From Perca fluviatilis (lineage: Eukaryota > Chordata > Actinopteri > Perciformes > Percidae): DNA of 64,000 nucleotides. The position numbers were made by a program, and so were the translations under genes. Below the pieces are notes generated by a model. The model had not been told where the DNA came from, did not search any database, and saw nothing but the letters and a program-made list of their open reading frames with translations. Below, one piece after another: positions 1-11,849 of the stretch; position 1 is the stretch's first letter; every line of letters begins with the position of its first letter. The stretch covers positions 13,073,434 through 13,137,433 of the forward strand of contig NC_053123.1 in NCBI RefSeq assembly GCF_010015445.1, read 5' to 3'.

Positions 1-309
1 GATGGGACTCATTTGTCATTGGTGAAATTGTGTGTTATAAAATGAAGTTGGCACTCGTGTTTAAATATTTAAATCCCCTTTGTAAGCATGCCTTGACGTT
101 CTGCATGTTTTCATGTCAGCTATTTTAATGACCTGTTCTTCTTTGGCTTGAGATGTGAGTCAGTGTAATGTGTAAAGTGTAATTACCCGGCATATTTTTT
201 GATCACTTTTTCTCATACTGTGCAATCTGGATTCAAGTTTACCTCTTGACTCAATCCGACTGAAGATCTCTGGCCAGGTAAAAAAAAAAAAAGATGTACC
301 TGAGCCAAA

Positions 310-648
310 ATGGGCAGTGGAATCGCTTTCTCAGAGGGCCGCAACCATAGGCTGCTCAGGAAGGGCAATGTTGAACGTGTGGCACTGGTGCTTAAGTGCA
401 CCTTGAGGCTCTTTGGGAGAAACCTCTGCACTGAAGTCATGGAGCTTGCAGGAAATGCCAGCCATGATAACAAGAATCTGTGCATTGCTCCTCATCACAT
501 CTTGTTAGCAGGCAAAAATGATGCAGAGCTTAACAAACTGCTGGCAGGGGTGATGATCGTGGGGGTGGAGTGATGCCAACATCCAGGCAACCCTTATCCG
601 CAGGAAGACCGAAGCGCCGAAGGATGATAGTCGGGCTAAAGACATTTA
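310..648 (+). pseudogene. Histone H2A processed pseudogene
   Basis: The translation follows the core histone H2A fold. It has an HRLLRKGN motif (loop before helix 1), a VMELAGNAS segment where H2A has LELAGNAA, then a PHHILLA stretch where H2A has PRHLQLA, and NDAELNKLL where H2A has NDEELNKLL. The copy is broken. Around 380-440 the homology (GTGA...V-L-A-L) jumps to another frame and crosses a stop, and near 565 it jumps again before a tail resembling PNIQA-LIRRKTE. There are no introns and an A-rich run lies just upstream (279-291), which fits an old retrocopy. The H2A subtype cannot be decided, because residues resemble both canonical H2A and H2A.Z. The family call is firm and a working product is very unlikely. 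Confidence 0.8.
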
Positions 649-887
649 GTCTTAAGAGTTTAACTTGCCAATAGAGAGCTCTTACACATTACAAAAGAAA
701 GTTTTTCATTTCAAAGACTAGTCCTGATACTTAGTAAACACTGAGGTTAGCTAAATGTTAAATCAATCCACAGTACTTTGGTATAATATGCTCACTGAAC
801 AGGGAAGAAAGGTGAACATGGAAAGCAATAGGTAATCCTAGAAAGATGCTGAAGAGTTCTAAGGTGGATTTTGACATTGCCTTGTTG

Positions 888-1259
888 TAGAGCTGGGCGA
901 TATGGAGAAAATCAAATATCACAATATTTTTGACCAAATGCATCAATGTCGATATTGTGGCGATATTTTAGGGTTGTCTATTGGTGCTTTCACAAAATAT
1001 TAACACAATGAGAATTTTGATAAATAATCATCAATAATGTGGATACAATGACTAAGTGGGTAAAGGCAAATAATAAAACAGCTAGTAAGTCTGATAAGTT
1101 CAGAAAGTGACATCTATTTTCTGTAATGCAGCCTTTAAAACCAGGAAAGGACAACACTTGTGTCATATCACGATATTACCATATCCAAAATTTATGACGA
1201 TATCTAGCCTTATACAGCATATTGATGTCAATATAATATTGATATATTGCCCAGCCCTA
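888..1259. mobile_element. hAT-like MITE, TAGRGCTGGGCRATAT termini
   Basis: The left end reads TAGAGCTGGGCGATAT and the right end, on the other strand, TAGGGCTGGGCAATAT. The element is flanked by an exact 8-bp direct repeat CCTTGTTG (880-887 and 1260-1267), the target-site size of hAT transposons. It has 372 bp and no coding capacity, so it is a non-autonomous copy. Confidence 0.88.
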
Positions 1260-1267
1260 CCTTGTTG

Positions 1268-3221
1268 GTGTTGTATGTGCCTGTACATAACCTAGATATG
1301 CTTGGTGGCAACCATGGAGCAAGTTCCATTAACCAGCTGGTAAACAATACAGCCACACAGTGACAATACCATATGTACAGTACATGTGTACTAGCACAGC
1401 TATGGTAATAGTTTTCAAAGTAGCTTGGGAATCACTTCTCATATAGACATTTGAAATAGACTATGAATAATCTGCCTAATTTGAATTACTTTATGATAAC
1501 AGATTCACAAATTGGATTCATTTCACATTTACAACTCAACTTAACTGGAAGAAACTTAAAATCGGTAGTGAATGGACTAAGGGGAAACTGGGAAAACATG
1601 ACGTGAAAAAAGAGAATTAAAAAATCTCAATGTCTAAATGTACGTATATCCAAAGCCACTATAATAGCAACACATATGGAATGTGTGACATCAAATTGTT
1701 AGGCTATAGTTGTTTTTTTTAATGGGTAAAAAAGAGTTTAATCTTCATTTTAAAATCATTTGAACAACTTATACTAAATAAAATTTGCCTGCCCATGATT
1801 CTTATTCATTCTGTGAAATTGAAACATCATCATCAGCAAACGGTCCTTAATTATATTTCATTCATTTCAAAGAGTAATCTATTCACTAAAGATCAACATC
1901 TCCTACTTGGGGTCAATTGCTTCTATTACCGATGGTTTGAATGTGTGGCGTACTGTACAGTTGGTCTCCTTAAGGATCAAACTGACAGCCATGTCATGTC
2001 ACAGGCATCACCAACAGGTGGCAGCAAACAGCTCAACTCAGTCAGTCAGTCAGTCAGTCAGTCAGTCAGTCAGTCAGGGAGCTCCAATCAAAGAAATCTG
2101 ATAAGGAACAGTTACAGTATGTAGCCTACATTGCCGTAATCAGGGTGTCCTGACAGCCAAATGGTTAAAGGACATACCACGTGTATGATTACATTTCAAC
2201 TGGGGATCTTTGTTTCATGTTTTACCCCTTTCTCTCTCCTCCTCTCTGGTTTGTCTCCATACTGTCTGCTATCCATTGAAGGGGAAAACGCACATATTTA
2301 AGATCTAATATTGCAGGAATGAGTGATTTGAGCAACTTTCATTCATTCAGTCAACAATGGTCCACACACACACACACACACACACACAATAGGGTTAGGG
2401 TTAGTACTTAATACTTTTCAATCCAAAAACGTTTTCTATCTGTTTCTTTTTACTGTAGCCCTCTTTTATCTCTATCTCAAGGGTAAAATATTGAAATGCT
2501 TCTTTTAAAGGTGACATACTAAAATGCACCTGCTTTGAATAGCACCTGTTGCTCAAAGTTGACCTGCAGATGACGTTGTTCACACAGGGTTTACGTAATA
2601 CAATCTGCTTCTGAATCTATTCAAAGTAGCCAATTGTATTACTTTAAGGGGACGCAGCCACCCAGGTTGGAGTTTGCATTTTACAATTAAAAACTTGTTG
2701 TATATTTTAAAGTGTGATTGCAGCATTTTCTTTTAGACTATGTATTGTTTGTAGGCCAACAAATAAATACATTTTACAAGTCATTAATTCTGTTCCTGGA
2801 ATTGTGGAGGCAGTTTTGAAACAGCATTTAGACATTCACGATGGGGTATAAAATCTACAGCCAATATAATTGAGTAGTTTACTGAATGAATGCGATGTTT
2901 AAAAAAAACATAGGTGTCTGTGCAGAGGGACTCCTGCAAAGTCCTGGCCCCCGCCCTAAACTCTAAACATGGGGGTCTCTGAACTATGAGATCTTTCTAT
3001 GACCCACAGTATTAGGCTATATGAATGCATGGCACTTTTATGAATAAGTGCCACCAGAGGGAATAGAACCATTAGACTCATGGCTGTGTTAGTGCCTTGC
3101 TAAACTCCACTGCTCCATGCAGGCCCTTCCCTGGTGGGCGTGAGTAAATGGCCCCAGCCCTCTCTAAATATAACTCCCCTCCAAAACAGAAAGAGAGAGA
3201 AGGAGGGAAAGGATTACTTAC
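1268..3221. other. Gene-free stretch upstream of vgll3
   Basis: No exon-like coding segment is seen. It holds a (TCAG)10 microsatellite at 2038-2077 and a short (CA)n at 2364-2388 followed by two TTAGGG-like units. The open frames over the TCAG run are repeat artefacts. Enhancers for vgll3 could lie here, but none can be recognised by eye. Confidence 0.5.
2038..2077. repeat. (TCAG)10 microsatellite
   Basis: Ten uninterrupted TCAG units. Confidence 0.95.
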
Positions 3222-3229
3222 CCAATCAG
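3222..3229 (+). promoter_or_regulatory. CCAAT box upstream of vgll3
   Basis: CCAATCAG is a full match to the NF-Y CCAAT-box consensus, 382 bp upstream of the vgll3 start codon. The A/T-rich CTAAATATAA at about 3163 could act as a weak TATA element. The transcription start cannot be placed from sequence alone. Confidence 0.4.
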
Positions 3230-3289
3230 AGGCGATCTAAAAACTTGTCAGAGAATAGTTTTTTTTTTCTTTTCTTTTTTAGGATACAG

Positions 3290-3293
<4 letters not shown>

Positions 3294-3366
<73 letters not shown>
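3294..3366. repeat. (GT)n microsatellite in vgll3 5' region
   Basis: About 36 GT units, ending 244 bp before the vgll3 start codon. Long alternating purine-pyrimidine tracts can adopt Z-DNA and are usually length-polymorphic. It lies in the proximal promoter or 5' UTR. Confidence 0.95.
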
Positions 3367-3367
<1 letters not shown>

Positions 3368-3610
3368 ATACCATTTTGATCCATTTTGTGGCCCCGGGTG
3401 GTGCTGGTGGAGCGCGCAGCGGGAGGCACATTGTCTGTATGCAAACTGGACGACATGGCTATTGTATGCGTTTGGGCATATATGGAAGCACCGATGGCTC
3501 GGAGGATACAGCCCGTCTGAAGTTTAGGAGTGGAGAGTCGCCCTCGGCTGTGTTGTGCGCGTTTCTCTCCTCTGACTTTCTCTTCTCATTAACCGCTCGG
3601 GTCCGTCGAT

Positions 3611-3715
3611 ATGAGTTGCCTGGATGTGATGTACCACCAAAGCTATGGAGCGCACTACCTCCCTGCAGCGGCGTACAAGGCGACCTACTATAACCACCAT
3701 CACCAGCAACAACAG
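3611..3715 (+). CDS. vgll3: vgll3 coding exon 1
   Basis: Residues 1-35, from MSCLDVMY to a run of His and Gln (HHHQQQQ). The start is the conserved family start and no earlier in-frame ATG fits. The donor is CAG|GTGAGA, phase 0. Confidence 0.95.
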
Positions 3716-4530
3716 GTGAGATATTCTACATAGCCTACAACTTTTGAAGTAACATTACGTGGAGATTGTTTTTGTTTTTTTTAAGAGTAGAGGACATTTC
3801 AAGAGGTGGGTGGAAGTGTGAATTATTTGTGTCCAAAACTTAAACAGCATAACTAACTGTGATAGCCTAACAGTTAGTTATGATGCTAAAGAAAATAAGT
3901 ATTAGGCTACAAAACAATGTATGTTAACTTTGGGGATACCATAAAGTTCGATAATGTCACCTGTCCTAAAATCAAAAGAATATTTTGTAGACTTAAAAAA
4001 AAAAAAATCCATCTCCTTACGTTTTTTGTTTTTTTTACTTAATAGGGTTTATCTATATTTGCTAACTTCTCTTCAGGACACCACCTCAACATTTCTTTAA
4101 GCCTCACACATACACCTCTTAACTTCAATTTCAGTTTTGAATGATTAAATTCCAGCCTGAGGATCGGTATTCACCTCAGGTCAGGCGTAATGACACGGAA
4201 CTATTAATCCTGCGGTCAAATGGTGATGTAATGACAGCGGGTCAGTCACTCAGGAATGTGGATGAGGCACACTGAGCTTTACAAATAGTTGGAATGCAGT
4301 ATGGGAAAAAAGAAACTCATTTTCACACACAGTTCCCAAGCTGCTCCCAGATAAAAAAAAAAAAATTATAACTGGTATGATACTTTGAAATTATTTATTT
4401 ATGATTTGATTGTGTCTATAAAAATAAACAGATAGGAATGTATTGCTCTAAAACCATATTTAGCCTCTACTAAAATGACATTTATTTGCTATATTATCAA
4501 ACTCAAGTTTACTCCTGGTTGGATCTGTAA

Positions 4531-4589
<59 letters not shown>

Positions 4590-5775
4590 GAGGAGGCTGA
4601 GTGTTTACAGTAAGATGCAGGAGTGTATGGAGCAGCCACAAGGAGGAGGAAAAGCTATGCTTTCCAGGGATCAGGGCCTCCGGCAAGGTCCTGGAGCACC
4701 AGGAACCGTATCAGGTCTTAGATCCACACCCGATTCAGAGCTGAAGGATGGTACTCAACCAGCAGAGGCAGAGTACTTGAGCTCCCGGTGCGTTTTGTTC
4801 ACCTACTTTCAAGGCGACATCGGTGACGTGGTCGATGAGCACTTCTCCCGGGCTCTCAGTCAGTCCAGCACCTTCAACAGCGAGACCAAACCGATCAGAG
4901 TGACTCAGCCATCTGCCTCATGGAAAGGTGAGGGGGGCAACTGATCTGAAATAGTTCTCAAGAGTAAAATATATGAATTTGATCGTAATTATTATTGACA
5001 CTGGAATAGTTGTTAGTGGCAGTGTACTGAAGTATAATGTCTTTTTGGCGGGTTTGTTTCAGATGGTGGGTCTCTCTCCGAGGGTCAGAGCAGCTCAGTG
5101 TGGAACAGCACCTATCCATCCCAGGCCAGTCCTTGCCTTCCCTCTGTGTCTGTCTCAGTCCATCCAGACTTCTCCTCCAGCCCCGTTTCCTTCAACCATC
5201 CGGATGGAGCTCTGTGGGCTGACCACGTGCTCTCCCAGGCCAGCCTCCCGCCTCCGGCTGCCCTCCCCGATAGCTGGACCTACAGCCTGAACCCCCAGAG
5301 CACAAGCGGCTACCCAAATGTCCACAACGTCTACCATCCTCACCCCCATCCTCACATCCACACCCGGCACCACCACCACCACATGCTCCATTCATACCCG
5401 ACCCACAGCCCAGCATTGGATCCCAGGTTTAATCCTCTGCTGCTGCCTGGTGTTAGAAACCAGAACCAGCCAAGCGCCAGCGCAGGGAGTTCCCCACACA
5501 GCGAGGGGGTGAAGACGGAGATGGACCCCAGCCGCAACAGCCCTGTCACGGCTGCCTCTGTAACCTGGACTCCCGCGTCCCTCCATGGATCCTTGGAGGT
5601 GTATGACTCAGGTAGATACAAAAAACATTCTACAGTGTGTACATTGACTTGCAAGCGTTTGTCAAACTTTATTCTAACTTGTGCTGTAAGTGACACTAAG
5701 CACAATAGTAATTGTACCTCTTTCTCTCCTGCAGCTCTTGATCAAACCAAAGCAAAGACGTCAGTTTGGTTCTAA
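3611..5775 (+). CDS. vgll3: Vestigial-like protein 3 (TEAD cofactor)
   Basis: Coding exons are 3611-3715, 4591-4927, 5063-5611 and 5735-5775 (1032 nt, 343 residues); all introns are GT-AG and the frame is kept. The protein opens MSCLDVMY, has a YSKMQE motif near residue 42, and a Tondu (TDU) domain at about residues 99-125 containing SSRCVLFTYFQGDI and VVDEHFSRAL, the segment that binds TEAD transcription factors. A His-rich tract (about 238-257) follows, then ALDPRFNPLLLPGV and a short C-terminus ending SVWF. The order of these blocks, especially YGAHYLP near the N-terminus, the His tract and the ALDP...PLL motif, fits VGLL3 better than VGLL2. The length is close to the mammalian protein. 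VGLL3 has no DNA-binding domain and acts in the nucleus through TEADs; in Atlantic salmon this locus is linked to age at maturity. The gene is compact (about 2.2 kb of coding span). Confidence 0.95.
4535..4587. repeat. (CT)n microsatellite forming the exon 2 pyrimidine tract
   Basis: About 26 CT units run directly into CAG, the acceptor of vgll3 exon 2 (AG at 4589-4590). The microsatellite therefore supplies the whole polypyrimidine tract of intron 1. Confidence 0.95.
4591..4927 (+). CDS. vgll3: vgll3 coding exon 2 (Tondu domain)
   Basis: Residues 36-147 plus one base. It contains YSKMQE and the whole TEAD-binding Tondu motif. The donor is AAAG|GTGAGG. Confidence 0.95.
5063..5611 (+). CDS. 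vgll3: vgll3 coding exon 3 (His-rich region)
   Basis: It encodes about residues 148-330, rich in Ser/Pro, with alternating HPHPHPH followed by HHHHH (238-257) and the conserved ALDP..NPLLLPGV segment. Acceptor TTTCAG, donor TCAG|GTAGAT. The downstream intron is only 123 bp. Confidence 0.95.
5735..5775 (+). CDS. vgll3: vgll3 coding exon 4
   Basis: A 41-nt terminal exon after CTCCTGCAG, encoding ALDQTKAKTSVWF and a TAA stop. A small last exon ending in an aromatic residue matches the VGLL3 pattern. Confidence 0.93.
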
Positions 5776-6330
5776 CTGATGTACTGACAATAAGAAGGAA
5801 TGTCAATTCACACCAAAAAGGACCGACTATGTGGCTCTATCAATGTTTGGCTGCAACACCAGCACTGTAATGTACAATGTAGATGCTTACTGTAGCTTAA
5901 AGACTATGACTCCTGCACTGTCCACACAACTTATTATGGAGATGAACTCAGGCTTTGGACTTCAATGACAGTGATCTGCTTTAGCTGCAGGTCAAGGCCC
6001 TCGAAGAACGATAAAAACAGACTACTAGCTTTAAGAAAGGGAGGAATCTCATCTGTTGGCACAAAACACCATTTCTCTTTCATGCAATGTGAGACCAAGT
6101 GGTTCTGTTTCAAGAGCTTGATTTTGATCCACATTTTTATTTTGTACAGTAAATGTTGACTGCAAATGTTTGTGTGTACAGTTTTCCCATGCTAAGATGT
6201 TGTTTGCTGGATGACTTTTGCTAAAATTCTTGCCTTAAATGCTACTTTACTTTTTTGCCTTAAGGGATTGTGTAGTGTAAATATTGGTACTGTATGTTTA
6301 AGTAATAAATTGTTGAACTGTATTTGCAAG
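5776..6330 (+). other. vgll3: vgll3 3' UTR
   Basis: The gene-free stretch after the stop ends in a canonical AATAAA at 6304-6309, giving a 3' UTR of about 0.55 kb. No competing coding frame is convincing. Confidence 0.7.
6304..6309 (+). terminator. vgll3: vgll3 polyadenylation signal
   Basis: AATAAA, 529 nt after the stop codon, in an A/T-rich context. Confidence 0.7.
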
Positions 6331-7445
6331 GGAAGGTTCTTTTTCAGACACTAATTTACCCCCAACATATGTAGAACTCAAGCAAAATATTCACTTCCAA
6401 AGAATTCTTGTTTTCTAGAGGATATTGAGCACATCACTTAAAATGTAAGAAAGAATGTGTTCAATTCATTTAAATCCCTGCTCCAAAAATCATACCTGTG
6501 TTGTGCAACTCATCATGCAAAACTTTCCTATCTCATTAAATGATGGGTGATTTTTCTCTTGTGAAACCAGGAAAAGTCAGTTTCCTTTAGTAAGACACCA
6601 AACACTGACGGGTAGTGTTTTGCCATTCACTGTAAAAAATAAATAAGTTCCAATAACTAACTCTTATCAGTCGCTTATCTACACATCAGAGCAGACTGAC
6701 ACAAACGTGATGTGGCATTAAACCAGACCTAGTAATACCTGAAGAAAACAGCAGTTTGTTAAACGGTTATTGTTATCACTAGCAAAAGTGAAGATTTGTC
6801 CCAATTCGTTACAGCACAGATATCCTCCAATAACTGGTGACTTTTTAATTTTCATCACCGTATCTTCAGCTTTACTGAGCTGTGTTCCTCCTAAAAATAA
6901 GATTACAGATCATTGATTGTTGCAGTACTTACTTTAATAACTTTAATGTTTCAGGTACAAACACAGTTAAACCAGACAGGAGCAGAGTTATGGTACCAAG
7001 GGAAGTGGGTTACATTCCACAGACAGTTACTGTAAGACACCAAGACATGTCTGTCTCCACACAAACACACATGTGAAAACATGCATACTCCCACACTGAG
7101 AAACGCACACCAAAGAATGCATTTCCTGTCTGGACAGGAAGGTTGTCAGAGAGTGGCAGACTCAGACATTCAAAGACACACGCAGAAAGACAGATGTCAG
7201 GTACCGCGGTTAATGTTGGTTTGGTTTTATTCTGTTGTAAAATATATCATGCATAAACTGAATTTACAAAATCACATCCTGGAGATCAGTGTTTGAATTT
7301 GAATCTGCAATTTCAAGAATTCAAAAACTGATCACAATGTTCATTGGTATGAGTCCTGAAGAAAAAGCTGCTTCTTTACATACATATTTAATTTCCGCCT
7401 CGGTCCAGTGCCAGGACCGGCATAATTTGTACCCATCCTGAACAG

Positions 7446-7524
<79 letters not shown>

Positions 7525-8767
7525 GTATGTTGTGAGTTGTGAGTGGTCTGACCAGGTGGTATGATCAGCAGTAGGAGCCCACTAACATTCCAGCCTCCTT
7601 CTCTCCCACGTTGCCCATTTATCCGCTAAAAAGCAGGACTTCAGATCTGGACCTCAGCAGCTGCATTTCCATCCAAAGTATCAACAAATCATAATGCAAG
7701 TGGAGAAACCAGAGTGGATAAGGCTAATTTTACAATCAGAAATGATTGCATTTGTAAGAAATGATACTTGTTCGTTACTAACAAAAAATCTCTTCCACTT
7801 ATTGGATCAGGTTGCATTGTACATTATTATAAGATTTACTGAAATCTAACAATAAAGTGCAATTCAGTCATTGATAATAATGACTAGTCATTGTTATTCA
7901 TTTGTTCATATAGCTAACAATATAGGCTTGGTTCAGTCTTATTTCGCAAAAGTTTTGTAAGTAAGCAGCAAATTTGTTAAGCCTTTGTTTAATACAACTT
8001 TCTACAAATGTTACTTTTTGTAATTGACTCAAGGCGCATACAGATCACAACAGACAGATGATTAACAATTTACAAAGGTTTGACCTGAAGAACAGGATGG
8101 AGGGAGGTGAGCTGTGGTTAGCTGGTGTTGAGATGGTTACAGATGGCATGGTTAGAGATCTGTGACACAGAAAGACAAATAGGCTGTTACTGAAACAAAG
8201 ACCATAACCTAGATTCTCTACCACTTGATAGGAATAACCTGGATAGGAATAATCTGGCAGCAAACATAAGGAAACCATCAGTCTTTAAGCAGGATGGTTG
8301 ATTGAAAAAGACTGACAGGTGTGTTGAGTGGCAATGCGCATCAGGTGTGTCACTCAGCCAGAAGCCCTTTGATGTAAGTTGCTGTCAGTTACTTTATTAC
8401 TATAAGTATGAATTGATGGACAGCACTCAGAATGAACATTATCTGACACAGAAATACAACAACGTCCTGGGGGAAAAGACTTAAGCAATCAATGAGTTGC
8501 TTATTCATGTTTGTCATGTCATCATGTAAGAGGTCAGGCCCTTTTATGAGGACCATGTTTACACACATTTGAAAATCATAACTTGATTCAAACTTTAGCC
8601 ACTGAAAGCATGCGATCACCCTTATCTAAGAAAAATCTGAGTAAGCATGAATTAATTGACGTGAGTTTTGCTTATTATTGTCATTTACTGTTCCATGGGC
8701 ATGTCTTACTGTCTGCCACACAGAATGCAACAAAAATTATGTAGTTGTAGGTGTATCTCTCATGTTG
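6331..8767. other. Gene-free intergenic stretch
   Basis: No coding exon or RNA gene is recognised. The only clear feature is a (GT)n microsatellite at about 7450-7522. Confidence 0.5.
7450..7522. repeat. (GT)n microsatellite
   Basis: About 36 GT units. Confidence 0.95.
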
Positions 8768-8771
8768 TTAA

Positions 8772-9295
8772 AGGTCCCATGACATGGTGCTCTTTGGATG
8801 CTTTTCTATAGGCCTTAGTGGTCCCCTCATACTATATCTGAAGTCTCTTTCCCGAAATTCAGCCTTGGTGCAGAATTACAGCCACTAGAGCCAGTCCCAC
8901 AATGACCTTTCCTTAGGATGTGCCATTTCTGTGCCTGTAGCTATTGAGGAGGAGAGAGGGAGGGGCAAGGTGGAGGGTGGGGGTGTGGCCTTGACCAACT
9001 GCCACTTTGCTCACTTTGCTCATTTGAAAGCCATGTCTCTCTCTGGGTTGGCCAAATTCTCTGGGCGGGCAAAGCAGAGAAAGGGGAGGTAACCTTGCTT
9101 GTTATGACCTCATAACAAGCAAGATTCCAGAACGTCCCATCTGAGCTTTCATTTTCTCAAAGGCAGAGCAGGATACCCAGGGCTCGGTTTACACCTATCA
9201 CCATTTCAAGCCAATTGGGGACCATAGGCAGGCTGGGGGAACGCATATTAATGTTGAAAAACCTCATAAAGTGAAATTTTCATGCCATGGGACCT
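8772..9295. mobile_element. TTAA-flanked MITE (piggyBac/Kolobok-like)
   Basis: Terminal inverted repeats AGGTCCCATGACATG and (other strand) AGGTCCCATGGCATG are each flanked by TTAA (8768-8771 and 9296-9299), the target site of piggyBac and Kolobok transposons. It is 524 bp with no transposase frame. An internal perfect hairpin with 13-bp arms (CTTGCTTGTTATG and its complement) lies near 9093-9123. Confidence 0.88.
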
Positions 9296-10015
9296 TTAAT
9301 GTGTGATGATACTGCCGTTTGCTTTGTTTGGGTTCATTTGAAAGGCAAAATAATAGGTTGCAGTTAACGTGTACATAGATTTTTTTCATTCAGAAAATGT
9401 GTCAGCAAACACGTCGTTATAATTGTGTATTATTCATTATTTGCTGTATGAAATCATCTCAGTATTTATTACATTAGAGATTCTCAGAGCTCACAAAGGA
9501 AGAGCAAGAAAGGCCAGGCAAGGGGAGAAATCGAAAAATCGGGAGATAACTTCCCAGCTAGGTAGGTCCTCTCCTCTCCTCCAGAGCGCCTAAGCATTAG
9601 CATGTAGCTTCTGCATCAGCATGTAGTGTACTTATATGCTAACAGGCCTCCCACTGGCAGCCTTGGAGAAACACCACAGGCACTTCCACTGCAGGAAGAA
9701 CACTAAGAAACAGCAATACAGAGCTGCAAGCTATATAAAAGTGAATAATAAGTCAATTATAAAAAAATGTGATACAAATGGGGCAGTCAGAGATGCAGGA
9801 AATGTTGCATGTGTAGCATTTGCTTTCAATTAAAGTTTAAATAGCCAATGCTTTGTGTGGATATTTAAGATATTCAAAGCAATAATTGTTGACATTGTCA
9901 TAATGTAAGAATGCATATGTAGCTACTCTAAATCACAAATTAATACTATACAGCAGTATACAGCAGCATAATCTCAGTCTTACTCTTGCAAACGTCAGAA
10001 AAACCCAGTTACAAG

Positions 10016-10052
<37 letters not shown>

Positions 10053-10518
10053 CCATGTTTCCATGCACAAAAGACAGAAAATGAGAACAGGATGAACCCA
10101 GATCCAATCTGTGGCTTTGGATCTTCATCTCCTCATTGCCATGATTGCCTCTTTTGTAACCATCGATTCTGTTCTGTAATAGACAATTGCATTCATTTTC
10201 AGAAATGAGAGGAAATAGTTGTATTTTCTCTTTCATTTTCTTGGAATTCACATTTTCTTCTGATCTGGTGAGCCCTGTTTAAACCTTACATGATACTGGC
10301 TTGGACTATAAACCTCCTCTCATTGCTGCCCTCTAACCCCTACATGTGTGTAATTTCTTTATTCTATTATTTAAGTAGTGCAGAGGAAAGCTGGATGGGA
10401 AGAAAGAAGAGTGTTTTTTTACTGAACACTAAGGCAAAAGTTAAATATCTGAGTAAGACCATCAGATTCAGCCTTCGTCGCTCCATGTTATTGGCTCCAA
10501 TAAACAGATACATGTACA

Positions 10519-10584
<66 letters not shown>

Positions 10585-10585
10585 A
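10519..10585. repeat. Compound (TA)n(TG)n microsatellite
   Basis: About 24 TA units continue directly into about nine TG units. Confidence 0.95.
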
Positions 10586-11296
10586 AAATGCATCAGATGA
10601 TGAAAGAGTATTGAATAATGTTTTAGGGTTGTGCTTTCCTGTCATGTTGTCCTTATTTATACCATGGCCATGACAAATACTTGTTTCTAATTGGCTGTCC
10701 TTTTTTGCATCCGCCTCATCCGTGTTGTGTACAGTATCTCTGCTTACATGCAGTATGAGGTAAAAACGAATTAATTAACTTATTTAAATTACCAATCTTT
10801 TGTATTGTTAAAATTTAACTTTTATTTTCATTTAAAGGCATTGTGCCAAAAAAGTGCAGAGCCAGAATGCTGTAGGTGGTTTTCAAATGACCCTTCACAG
10901 AAACAGTCAAACAATCTCAGCCATAATGTCAGCTACAAAAAGAAGCAAAGTAATCTTGCCCTCACACGGTCCTTTTGCTTTGGTAAGGTCCCATTGGAAT
11001 ATCCAGTGTATCTGTGGCTGAATTGAATTGAATTGAATTGAATTGAGTGCTGGAGAAACAGCAAGAGAACGGGAGACAGAAAACAGATGCTGAAGGAGAG
11101 TAGCAAATTGGAGAGAGTCAAAGTCCATGAAAGGAGATGAAAAGAAAGAGTGGGAGGCAGAGAGGGAAAGCTGATCAGTCATAACACGGCCCAGCTACAC
11201 ATTCCAGAGTAATTGAGCGGATGATTAGTCTTACAATCAGCAACACAACACCAGCTGTCTGAACACAAAACTATATAAATACAGATATCAGGACAG

Positions 11297-11338
11297 AGAG
11301 GAGAGGAGAGGAGAGGAGAGGAGAGGAGAGGAGAGGAG
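11297..11338. repeat. (GGAGA)n microsatellite
   Basis: About eight pentanucleotide units, purine-only on the + strand. Confidence 0.9.
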
Positions 11339-11849
11339 ACACTAAAGGCGAGTAAAAGAGGCACATGGCAATCATAATCCCTCCTCTCCCTCCCTTTTTT
11401 TCCCTTTTCCCTTTAAACATCTTTTTCTCACTTCCACGAGCCAGCTCCACACCTACAAATCACTGGAGTAATTAGAGCTAATTTGCCCTCCTCGTGCGAG
11501 TATTAGGGGTATTAGGGGTATTAGTGAAAGGCTCAGCTTTCACCACTCTGTTTGTGTCAACAGGGCAGCCTAATGAAGCATGCCGGGAGTGTCAGAGAGC
11601 AGAGTCCTGCTGATTATGCTTGATTCGCAAAGTCTTCTTTGTTAAATGATACCTGGTTGTTTGTTACAAAATGACTGGAACACCCATGAGAAGAGTAGTG
11701 AGAACAGCAGTATTATTAGCAAATTAGCATTAGAACAATAAAAGTTACCACACTTTTTTTTCTCTTCTCTATCTTATGGACCAGTTCTTCTTTGCAGCCG
11801 TTGAATCCATTATTGGAGCACAACTACATTGGTGTGCATTAGTACAATC

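Larger units (their letters stand above)
9300..11849. other. Gene-free stretch with microsatellites
   Basis: No gene recognised. It holds (AC)n at 10018-10051, a compound (TA)n(TG)n at 10519-10585, a (GAATT)5 run at 11021-11046, a (GGAGA)n run at about 11297-11338 and, at 11430-11630, unrepetitive sequence with TAATTAG-type homeodomain words that could be a conserved non-coding element. Confidence 0.45.

Noticed and set aside
2388..2404. Telomere repeat
   Set aside because: Only two TTAGGG-like units next to a CA tract; too few to mean anything.
3134..3693. Overlapping open frames rich in VCVCVC or HTHTHT
   Set aside because: They are translations of the (GT)n tract. The same applies at 10367-10645, 16596-16862, 18168-18893, 23301-23760, 28370-28573, 33424-34068 and 53773-53991.
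5155..5705. Antisense open frames over vgll3 exon 3
   Set aside because: They are shadows of the GC-rich, His/Pro-coding exon and contain no family motif; the sense frame is strongly conserved.
3611..5775. Assignment as vgll2 instead of vgll3
   Set aside because: The MSCLDVMY start and ...RALSQ are VGLL2-like, but YGAHYLP, GDIG.VVDEHF, the His tract, ALDP..NPLLLPGV and the short last exon fit VGLL3 better.
9093..9123. MicroRNA hairpin
   Set aside because: The 13-bp perfect arms are an internal foldback of a TTAA MITE and too short for a precursor. The hairpin at 41296-41324 fails for the same reason.
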